Origin: Candidatus Omnitrophota bacterium
GTDB taxonomy: Bacteria; Omnitrophota; Gorgyraeia; 1-14-0-20-64-10
Reading direction: 5' to 3'
NCBI GenBank assembly: GCA_023248095.1
Contig: JAHFFF010000035.1
Location: 1 to 9,432, forward strand
DNA: 9,432 nucleotides
The position numbers were made by a program, and so were the translations under genes. Positions within the stretch are counted from its first letter, which is position 1; each line of letters begins with the position of its first letter. Positions 1 to 5,930 of this stretch are shown piece after piece. The notes under the pieces are model-generated. The model made no database searches, was not told the DNA's origin, and saw only the letters and a program-made list of their open reading frames with translations.

Positions 1-356
1 CCCTTCCCCTGCGCTTCGGCGACGATGACGGAACCCTCTGGTTCTCCGGCAGCAGCCAGGCGATGCGCGATATCCATCGTGGAATCGGTCGTGTCGTAGG
101 CATGAATCCGCTTGCCGATCCGCCGCGTTGCAAGATTCCACGACAGCTCCTGCGCCGTCAACCGGTCCGGGATGCCGACAAGCTGATACCCGCTGTGCGG
201 CTGGGCGAGGATCTTGTAGCCCTCGGCCCGCAGCTTCTCGATCTCCTTCCAGACCGCCGTGCGGGATACACCAACCAGCCGGCTCAGCTCCTCCCCGGAG
301 ACAAATATGCCTTCCCGATTTTTCAATGCACCCAGAATTTCCTCCAGAGAACTCAC
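1..356 (-). CDS. birA: Biotin--[acetyl-CoA-carboxylase] ligase / biotin operon repressor, N-terminal part (partial)
   Basis: BirA family proteins activate biotin with ATP and attach it to the biotin carrier domain of acetyl-CoA carboxylase in the cytoplasm. Only the first 118 codons are present; the gene runs off the left edge. Residues 4-60 form a winged helix-turn-helix (LSRLVGVSRTAVWKEIEKLR at about 24-43, then the wing GYKILAQPHSGYQLVG), so this is the long class that may also repress biotin genes. The catalytic domain begins with the conserved T-T-D-S-T stretch at about 89-93; EAQGKG at the edge is the lead-in to the biotin-binding GRGR loop, which is cut off. The GTG start overlaps the stop of the upstream membrane-protein gene in a GTGA arrangement and has a GAGGG ribosome-binding site 7 bases upstream. 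Whether it represses transcription cannot be judged here. Confidence 0.93.
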   Translation of the reverse strand, partial: MSSLEEILGALKNREGIFVSGEELSRLVGVSRTAVWKEIEKLRAEGYKILAQPHSGYQLVGIPDRLTAQELSWNLATRRIGKRIHAYDTTDSTMDIAHRLAAAGEPEGSVIVAEAQGK

Positions 357-880
357 CTGATAGCCCTCAACAAGCGTAGCAAATACCGCAGACCCACAAA
401 GATCGGCCCGAGTAATGTAAAACATACAATGCGGCCATCCTCAAAAAGGAGAACCGGAATGAACATCACCCAAAAGGCGATCCCAGAGTGATGTTGCCGA
501 AGGTAATTTAAACTGGCATGAAGACCCTCTCCCCAAAATGCTGGCAGAGTTGCAACAAAAAAATAGCCGGCCATCAACAGGCCCAAAATGGCTAGGATCA
601 CCATCGACCATCGCACAAGCGAACACCCGTTTACTTTCTCTATTCCAAAGAGAATCAAGAATCCGAGTGAGATCACTGCCAAGAGCGGAACTGTACCCAT
701 CAAGAAAAACAAAAACCCCCAGAAAATTCCTGTGCTATTCCGAACTAAAGAACCGTCTGCCAAACCCGCAACAACAACCCAAAGGTACGTTACAGACCAA
801 GGAACCACAGAGACAGCAGGAACGACAACACCAAACAATAATTCCAGCCACCATCTTCCTGTCATCCGCTGCAGTTTCAT
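353..880 (-). CDS. Small multi-pass membrane protein of unknown function
   Basis: I do not recognise a family. The 175-residue product is strongly hydrophobic, with four or five likely membrane segments at about residues 12-40 (one long or two short), 52-80, 91-113, 132-147 and 150-168. Short charged or polar loops separate them and the C-terminus is basic (RYLLRLLRAIR). There is no signal peptide, nucleotide-binding motif or clear active-site motif. The ATG overlaps the uvrB stop as ATGA and has a GGAGG site (889-893) 8 bases upstream; the stop overlaps the birA GTG as GTGA. These two overlaps are the main evidence that it is a real gene in a uvrB-(this)-birA operon. Base composition looks more A/T-rich than uvrB, so it may be a later insertion into the operon. 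A role in biotin uptake is tempting beside birA, but no BioY-like motif was seen and I do not claim it. Confidence 0.8.
   Translation of the reverse strand: MKLQRMTGRWWLELLFGVVVPAVSVVPWSVTYLWVVVAGLADGSLVRNSTGIFWGFLFFLMGTVPLLAVISLGFLILFGIEKVNGCSLVRWSMVILAILGLLMAGYFFVATLPAFWGEGLHASLNYLRQHHSGIAFWVMFIPVLLFEDGRIVCFTLLGPIFVGLRYLLRLLRAIR
364..368 (-). promoter_or_regulatory. Ribosome-binding site of birA
   Basis: On the minus strand this reads GAGGG, 7 bases before the GTG at 356-354. No ATG lies nearby in the birA frame, so this site together with the GTGA overlap decides the GTG start. It lies inside the last codons of the upstream membrane-protein gene, as expected for translational coupling. 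Confidence 0.6.
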
Positions 881-2922
881 GCTCGGCGCCTCCAGCGCTT
901 GGCCCCGCGGCGGCGGGCGGGAGCTGGCTCGGCGGTTGCAAGAGCCGAAACTCCTTTTTTGCGCAGGTCGGCGATCTGGTCCCGCAGGACCGCGGCACGC
1001 TCGAAGTGGAGGTTGCGGGCCGCCAGCTCCATCTCCTCCTCCAGCTCCGCGATCACCTGTTCGATGTCGAACTGCTCCGCGTCGAATCCGGCCGCTTCCC
1101 GGACCGTTTCTTCCGCCTCTTCCTTTGCCACCCCCTCGATTCCCTCCCGGATTGCCTTTTCCACCGAGCGGGGGGTGATCTTGTTCTTCTGGTTGTATTC
1201 CAATTGGATCTTGCGCCGGCGCTCCATCTCCTCCATCGCCTGCCGCATGGAGTCGGTGATCTGGTCGGCGTACATGATTACCTTGCCATTCAGATGCCGT
1301 GCCGCGCGGCCCGACACCTGGATGAGGGTCGTGGCCGAACGGAGGAATCCTTCCTTATCGGCATCCAGCACGCAGACGAGCGAGACCTCAGGCAGGTCCA
1401 GCCCTTCGCGCAGGAGGTTGATCCCCACCACGCAGTCGAAATTGCCGAGCCGGAGGTTGCGCAGAACCTCCACCCGCTCGAACGCATCCAGGTCGGAGTG
1501 GATGTAGGTGACCCGCAGGCCGGCCTCCTTGAGATAGGCCGACAGATCCTCGGCCATCCGCTTGGTAAGCGTGGTCACGAGAGTCCGCTCCCCTTTCTTG
1601 GCCCGTTCCCGGACCTCGTGCATCAAATCGTCCACTTGGCCCTCGATCGGCTTCACCTGAACCTCCGGATCGATGAGTCCCGTCGGCCGGATGATCTGCT
1701 GGATGATCTTGCTCTTGGAGACGCGGATCTCGTACGGGCTGGGCGTGGCTGAGACGAAAACCGCCTGCCCGATCAACCGCTCGAACTCTTCGAACCGGAG
1801 CGGCCGGTTGTCCAGGCAGGAGGGCAGCCGGAAACCGAAATTGACCAGCACCTGCTTGCGGGCCTTGTCCCCTTCGAACATCCCCCGCACCTGCGGGATC
1901 GTCACGTGCGACTCGTCGATCACCGTGATGAACCCCTTGGGGAAATAATCCAGCAGGCACCAGGGCCTCGATCCCGGCGGCCGGCCCGACAGGTGCCGGG
2001 AGTAGTTCTCGACCCCGTGGCAGATGCCGATCTCCCGCAGCATCTCCATATCGTAGTGGGTCCGGGACTCCAGCCGCTGAGCCTCAAGCAGTTTGCCCTG
2101 ATCCTTCAACTCCTTCAGGCGCTCCTGAAGTTCCTGCTCCATCGTCACCAGCGCCTTCTCGATCCGCTCGGCGCTGGTGATGAAGTGCTTGGCCGGGTAG
2201 AGGGCGAACTTCTCCAGATTCTGCATCACCTCGCCGCTGACCGGATTGACCACTGAGATCTTCTCGATCCGGTCGCCGAACATCTCCAGCCGGACCGCGG
2301 TCTCCTCGTACGCCGGAAAGATCTCCACCGTTTCCCCCCGCACCCGGAATTTCCCCCGCGCGAAGTCCACATCGTTGCGCTCATAGAGGAGAGTCACCAG
2401 CCGGTGCAGCAGGTCCCGCCGAGGGATCTCCTGCCCCACCTCGAAGAAAATCAGCAGGGACCGGTAATCCTCCGGGTCCCCGAGGTTGTAGATGCAGGAG
2501 ACGGAGGCCACGATGATCACATCCTCCCGCGACTGCAGGGCCGTCGTTGATGCCAGGCGCAGACGGTCCAGCCGGTCGTTGATTGAGGAGTCCTTCTCGA
2601 TGTAGGTGTCGGTCTGCGGGATGTAGGCCTCCGGTTGGTAATAATCGTAGTAGCTCACAAAATACTCGACGGCATTCTCGGGGAAGAAACTCTTCAGCTC
2701 CGAGTACAATTGCGCCGCCAGCGTTTTGTTGTGGGAGATGACCAGCGTGGGCCGCTGGATCTGCTCGATCACGTGGGCCATCGCGAATGTTTTCCCGGTA
2801 CCCGTCGCCCCCAGCAACGTCTGGAAACGCTCTCCCTGCCGGATCCCCTGCACCAGCTCCCGAATCGCCTGCGGCTGGTCTCCCTTCGGCGTCATCTCGC
2901 TGACCAGCTTAAATGGTGCCAT
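877..2922 (-). CDS. uvrB: UvrABC system protein B (excinuclease subunit B)
   Basis: UvrB is the damage-verifying helicase-like subunit of nucleotide excision repair. It is loaded by UvrA and recruits UvrC for incision. The 681-residue length matches the family (about 660-700). Visible in order: Walker A GATGTGKT (38-45); the DNA-clamping beta-hairpin region FVSYYDYYQPEAYIPQTDTY (88-107); Walker B/DEAD-like IDESH (335-339); GFRLPS (363-368); SATP (391-394); the C-terminal helicase domain with GINLLREGLDLPEVSLV (500-516), LDADKEGFLRS (519-529) and motif VI QVSGRAAR (535-542); and a C-terminal UVR domain (about 618-655) that contacts UvrC. The tail is basic (RRRGAKRWRRR). Motif VI more commonly reads Q-T-I/V-G-R-A-A-R, so S in place of I/V is a mild variation. 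The ATG at 2922 lacks a Shine-Dalgarno sequence and follows an extended -10 box directly, suggesting a leaderless message. It is the first gene of the operon with the membrane protein and birA. Confidence 0.98.
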   Translation of the reverse strand: MAPFKLVSEMTPKGDQPQAIRELVQGIRQGERFQTLLGATGTGKTFAMAHVIEQIQRPTLVISHNKTLAAQLYSELKSFFPENAVEYFVSYYDYYQPEAYIPQTDTYIEKDSSINDRLDRLRLASTTALQSREDVIIVASVSCIYNLGDPEDYRSLLIFFEVGQEIPRRDLLHRLVTLLYERNDVDFARGKFRVRGETVEIFPAYEETAVRLEMFGDRIEKISVVNPVSGEVMQNLEKFALYPAKHFITSAERIEKALVTMEQELQERLKELKDQGKLLEAQRLESRTHYDMEMLREIGICHGVENYSRHLSGRPPGSRPWCLLDYFPKGFITVIDESHVTIPQVRGMFEGDKARKQVLVNFGFRLPSCLDNRPLRFEEFERLIGQAVFVSATPSPYEIRVSKSKIIQQIIRPTGLIDPEVQVKPIEGQVDDLMHEVRERAKKGERTLVTTLTKRMAEDLSAYLKEAGLRVTYIHSDLDAFERVEVLRNLRLGNFDCVVGINLLREGLDLPEVSLVCVLDADKEGFLRSATTLIQVSGRAARHLNGKVIMYADQITDSMRQAMEEMERRRKIQLEYNQKNKITPRSVEKAIREGIEGVAKEEAEETVREAAGFDAEQFDIEQVIAELEEEMELAARNLHFERAAVLRDQIADLRKKGVSALATAEPAPARRRGAKRWRRRA

Positions 2923-2930
2923 GAATTTTT

Positions 2931-2939
2931 AGTATAACA
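2931..2939 (-). promoter_or_regulatory. Extended -10 promoter of uvrB operon
   Basis: The minus strand reads TGTTATACT: a TGn extension plus TATACT (5 of 6 to TATAAT). It ends 8 bases before the uvrB ATG, so transcription would start at or within a base or two of the A of ATG. No good -35 box is seen, which extended -10 promoters tolerate. There is no ribosome-binding site between the box and the ATG, in line with a leaderless transcript. Start-site placement is inference. Confidence 0.6.
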
Positions 2940-3030
2940 GCTTACGCTTGGAGAAGGAACTGGGCGCGCTCAGGCGGTCGTAAGTAGTGATAATATCTGG
3001 AATCCGAACTGAAATCTACCCTCTCGGTTG

Positions 3031-3039
3031 TGCTACACT
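3031..3039 (+). promoter_or_regulatory. Extended -10 promoter of the surface-protein gene
   Basis: The sequence TGCTACACT is a TGn extension plus TACACT (4 of 6 to TATAAT). It ends 9 bases before the ATG at 3049. It matches the divergent uvrB box at seven of nine positions (shared form TGYTAYACT). No strong -35 box and no Shine-Dalgarno sequence before the ATG are seen, so leaderless transcription is again likely. The stretch between the two promoter boxes (2940-3030) shows no other structure I can support. Confidence 0.5.
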
Positions 3040-3048
3040 TGCTGTGGT

Positions 3049-5916
3049 ATGCGCCAAAACACAGGAAAGTATATCATTTGGCCTTTTTTGCTTATGCTAA
3101 GCCTGCTTTCTTTCGAAAGCCGGTCTTTCTCGGAATCCGACGTGCGGTGGACTTATCTCACGGAGGAGGAGCGAACAGCAAAATGGGATAGAAGCACGTC
3201 GGGTGATGCCTGGGAGGTGTCCTGGACTGCAGTGGGATCACCCGCGGATATGCCGGTTCCCTACCATCTGTGGTTTGATAATCCTCATGACGACGATCTC
3301 GCGGATGATCCGTTGACCCGGGCCTCTTGCCGCTTCCGTTACAACTCGCCCGCCTCCGGGTTCATGACAGTGGATCGGATCCAGCAAGCGGACGGCAGCG
3401 GGTGCTGGCAAGTTCCGATGTCTGGCACCTGCCCCAGGATGGGGGGGAGGATGTTCACTGGGAATATCTGGCGCAGGGACGAGTATATCTCCTACGAGGC
3501 AGGCGGCACTTACGAATTTTCTGTCATCCTCCCGAATCGCCGCACACAGGCGCAGCACGACGCGTTTAACTTCAACGTGGTGGGAACCAACGGCGCCTTT
3601 TCTCTGCTCCTATCGCCAGGGTGCGTGAAGATAGGACAGCTGAGGGGCCTCTCGGAATCCACACGCCATTCCTGCACAAGCACACCCAGCTTGAATGCCA
3701 AACCCTTCAATAATTCGGACCGGATGCATCTTTACCGCGTCGTCCAAAAACCAAACTCTCTGGCGGTGGATGTCTACATTGATGGAACGCTTTTTATTTC
3801 CGGAACCGGGGACAGCCTTCCTTTCGTTCGGCTTCAGCCGGTGGGATCCACCATTGTTCCCACTGGAGATACCGAATACGAATTCCCCTACATTCTGCTG
3901 GGCGACAATACCGGCAGTTGTTATGCGGAGGTGCTCAATAACACGGATGTGAGCGCCGCCTACACCCTAGGGCCTGTCCGATACACGCGCGGGGCGTATC
4001 CGCCGGGTTCAGCGATGGCACTGCCCAGTGCGTCTTCAGGGACCATGCGCCGCCGCACCCCCCCTGCCCAGCCGAAGAACAGTCCCGTGTCCTCTCTTGC
4101 TAACCAATCACTTGATTTTGACGAGTTGCCGATTTTACTCACCTACCCCGGCACCACCCGACAGCAACTGGAATTGGGGTACTTCGATAGTTCAGGTGCC
4201 TTCGTGGTAAGCCCGCCTCCTGCCGGTAACGGCGTAGTTCATTTCAAAAGCACCTCACAGCTCATTGGAGGGGGGCCTCAGTTTTATTTTTACAACCCGG
4301 CATCCCTCTATGGGAATGGCGCTTGGACGGTTGAGACTCGATTGAAAGTCGGGCCCGGAGCAACCGACCGGGCGTTTGGGCTCAATGTTTGGGATCGCAT
4401 CGGCAGCACCACCGTTCTTTTCTCGTATGGAAAAGTAGAACTGCAGTACGGCATGAAATTGGTGGGGATTTCAGCCCCTGTACCCATCTCTACACCAAAC
4501 GAGTTCCATACTTACCGGCTGATGCGCCCGGCGAATAGCATGTACGTTTATCTCTTCGTGGATGGCAATCCTATCCCAGCCATTGCGGATTTCAAGATGT
4601 CGGGGGTGCAGATGAATGGGGCGACTGCCGCAAAGGAAATGAGGATTCAAATGGGTTTTCTCAATCAGATCATGCCATCGAGCTTCGTTTTCGTCAGCAA
4701 TCCGTGGCGGGAACAAGTTTATGACGTCACCCTGGATGCTTACGTCGACTATTTGCGCTGGGAGCAGACCCCCGCCTCCATTCAGGCGAAGAAAAACCCC
4801 TTTTGGAGAGGAGAACCGCTCACCGTGAGTTTTTGTAACGCTCCAGGCAACGTGGGTGACTGGGTTAGCATTTCCAAAATCGGCAGCGCCGATAACAGCT
4901 ACGAGGACTGGGCTTACACGAATGGAACAAAGGCCCCTGGCGGCTCTTTCTATTCGGGGACCATCAGTTTTGGCTCGCTTCCGGTGGGAACTTACGAGGC
5001 GAGGCTCTACAGAGCGAGCCCCTCCTACAGCATTCTCGCACGCAGCAGCCCGTTCAACATTGCCGATTCCGTGCAGACGGATAAGCCCGTTTATGCCCGA
5101 GGCGAACCGATGACGGTCTCCTTTGCCTGGTCCCCAGGTAATGCCAACGATTGGATCGGAATTTCTCCCGCCGGCAGCAGCGATTCAACTTATGCCGCGT
5201 GGCGCTATACGAATGGCACCCAGGTCGCGGGTGGATCGCGTGCTGCGGGATCCGTAACGTTGACCGATCTCCTGCCGGGTGGAACCTATGAAGCAAGGCT
5301 CTATTTACAGGGCACCGTGCTGTCCCGCAGCCCGCGTTTTACCATCACCCCATCCATAAAAACGAATAAGTTGGCTTACCAGGGAACGGAAGAGGTTACG
5401 GCTTCTTTCCTGGCGACGGGCAGATCCGATGATTGGATCGGAATTTCACGCGTTGGGAGCATCGACTCGAGCTACGTCGCTTGGCTTTATACAAACGGCA
5501 CGACAAGCCCAGGGGGATCGGTTACCTTAGGGACCGTGGTCTTCAAGAACCTACCTAACGGATCGTATGAGGCGAGACTCTACACGAAAGGCTACAACAT
5601 CGCAGATCGCAGCCTGAGTTTCACCGTTTCCGCCTCGGTTTCAACGGACAAGAGTTCCTATCTCACGAGTGAGACCGTTCGAGTCGCCTTTGGCGGAGCG
5701 TACGGTTATTCGAACGAATGGATCGGCATTTCAACGCTCGGCAGCCCCGATGCAAGCTATGTCGCCTGGCGTTGGACGAATAACACGACGACAGTCGGGG
5801 CACCCGTTGTTTCCGGAACCGTGACCATTGATAAGCTGCCCGCCGGAACCTATGAAGCAAGGCTTTATTACGGGAGCACCGTTATTGCCCGTAGCCGTTC
5901 GTTCACCGTTAAGTGA
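3049..5916 (+). CDS. Secreted multidomain protein: two LamG/concanavalin-like domains and four tandem Ig-like repeats
   Basis: Not a named protein I recognise. From the ATG at 3049 it is 955 residues. Residues 1-27 look like a Sec signal peptide (R2, K7, hydrophobic core IIWPFLLMLSLLSF at 9-22, polar end). Residues about 28-144 are an unassigned cysteine-containing region. Two similar beta-sandwich-like segments follow at about 145-319 and 424-576, separated by a P/S-rich linker, then four repeats at 577-673, 674-768, 769-862 and 863-955. Six or so cysteines in the first 300 residues fit disulphides outside the cytoplasm. No catalytic motif, LPxTG, PEP-CTERM or membrane anchor is seen; the protein ends with the last repeat. 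A binding role on the cell surface or in the matrix is inferred from domain types only. It is divergent from uvrB and convergent with nadC, and looks more A/T-rich than both. A TTG at 3028 would add seven residues but lies across the likely promoter. Confidence 0.85.
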   Translation: MRQNTGKYIIWPFLLMLSLLSFESRSFSESDVRWTYLTEEERTAKWDRSTSGDAWEVSWTAVGSPADMPVPYHLWFDNPHDDDLADDPLTRASCRFRYNSPASGFMTVDRIQQADGSGCWQVPMSGTCPRMGGRMFTGNIWRRDEYISYEAGGTYEFSVILPNRRTQAQHDAFNFNVVGTNGAFSLLLSPGCVKIGQLRGLSESTRHSCTSTPSLNAKPFNNSDRMHLYRVVQKPNSLAVDVYIDGTLFISGTGDSLPFVRLQPVGSTIVPTGDTEYEFPYILLGDNTGSCYAEVLNNTDVSAAYTLGPVRYTRGAYPPGSAMALPSASSGTMRRRTPPAQPKNSPVSSLANQSLDFDELPILLTYPGTTRQQLELGYFDSSGAFVVSPPPAGNGVVHFKSTSQLIGGGPQFYFYNPASLYGNGAWTVETRLKVGPGATDRAFGLNVWDRIGSTTVLFSYGKVELQYGMKLVGISAPVPISTPNEFHTYRLMRPANSMYVYLFVDGNPIPAIADFKMSGVQMNGATAAKEMRIQMGFLNQIMPSSFVFVSNPWREQVYDVTLDAYVDYLRWEQTPASIQAKKNPFWRGEPLTVSFCNAPGNVGDWVSISKIGSADNSYEDWAYTNGTKAPGGSFYSGTISFGSLPVGTYEARLYRASPSYSILARSSPFNIADSVQTDKPVYARGEPMTVSFAWSPGNANDWIGISPAGSSDSTYAAWRYTNGTQVAGGSRAAGSVTLTDLLPGGTYEARLYLQGTVLSRSPRFTITPSIKTNKLAYQGTEEVTASFLATGRSDDWIGISRVGSIDSSYVAWLYTNGTTSPGGSVTLGTVVFKNLPNGSYEARLYTKGYNIADRSLSFTVSASVSTDKSSYLTSETVRVAFGGAYGYSNEWIGISTLGSPDASYVAWRWTNNTTTVGAPVVSGTVTIDKLPAGTYEARLYYGSTVIARSRSFTVK
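3481..4005 (+). repeat. LamG/concanavalin-like domain, copy A (within surface protein)
   Basis: Residues about 145-319. The segment alternates hydrophobic and polar residues as in beta-sandwich domains. It contains H-L-Y-R at 227-230 followed by V-Y-I-D-G ending at 246, the typical 'how a ligand-independent probe is described' pattern of LamG-like sandwiches, and ends T-L-G-P-V-R-Y. Copy B shows the same landmarks at the same spacing. The fold assignment is inference; the duplication is visible. Boundaries are approximate. Confidence 0.5.
4318..4776 (+). repeat. LamG/concanavalin-like domain, copy B (within surface protein)
   Basis: Residues about 424-576, opening GAWTVETRLKVG. It contains H-T-Y-R at 487-490 and L-F-V-D-G ending at 506. 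The distance from the histidine to the aspartate is 18 residues, exactly as in copy A, and it closes with a similar D-Y-L-R-W strand. The copies are strongly diverged otherwise, so the duplication is old. Copy B has no cysteine, unlike copy A. Confidence 0.5.
4777..5067 (+). repeat. Tandem protein repeat 1 (97 residues)
   Basis: This is the first and most diverged of four repeats. The core reads GDWVSISKIGSADNSYEDW then Y-T-N-G-T, and the end reads GTYEARLY. V-S replaces I-G in the D-W-I-G-I-S core, and it holds the only cysteine among the repeats. The fold is probably an Ig-like beta sandwich; this is inference. Confidence 0.8.
5068..5352 (+). repeat. Tandem protein repeat 2 (95 residues)
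   Basis: The repeat contains NDWIGISPAGSSDSTYAAW, Y-T-N-G-T and GTYEARLY. At DNA level it shares 17 identical bases with repeat 3 (5149-5165 and 5431-5447) and 20 identical bases with repeat 4 (5281-5300 and 5845-5864). Confidence 0.85.
5353..5634 (+). repeat. Tandem protein repeat 3 (94 residues)
   Basis: The repeat contains DDWIGISRVGSIDSSYVAW, Y-T-N-G-T and GSYEARLY, with the same order and spacing as repeat 2. It starts S-I-K-T-N-K, matching the S-V-x-T-D-K starts of repeats 2 and 4. Confidence 0.85.
5635..5913 (+). repeat. Tandem protein repeat 4 (93 residues, C-terminal)
   Basis: The repeat contains NEWIGISTLGSPDASYVAW, W-T-N-N-T and GTYEARLY. The protein stops straight after its last strand (F-T-V-K), so there is no separate anchoring or sorting tail. 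Confidence 0.85.
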
Positions 5917-5930
5917 CGGGCCAACCTGCC

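Noticed and set aside
63..491. A 142-codon plus-strand frame at the left edge.
   Set aside because: It overlaps birA and the membrane-protein gene in antisense and has no recognisable motif; the birA helix-turn-helix on the other strand is clear.
538..1752. A 404-codon open frame on the plus strand opposite uvrB and the membrane-protein gene.
   Set aside because: It is the antisense of unmistakable uvrB coding sequence; its translation is rich in L, H, R and D with no domain, and it spans two real genes on the other strand.
3009..3014. CTGAAA as a -35 box for the surface-protein promoter.
   Set aside because: The match is 4 of 6 with a 19-base spacer, too weak and too far to claim.
3028..3048. 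TTG start giving seven extra residues on the surface protein.
   Set aside because: The extension overlaps the likely -10 box, adds two cysteines before a normal signal peptide and has no ribosome-binding site; the ATG at 3049 starts a good signal peptide.
4777..5913. Repeat array considered as CRISPR or other spaced DNA repeats.
   Set aside because: The units are translated protein domains of 93-97 residues in one open frame, with no short identical repeats separated by spacers.
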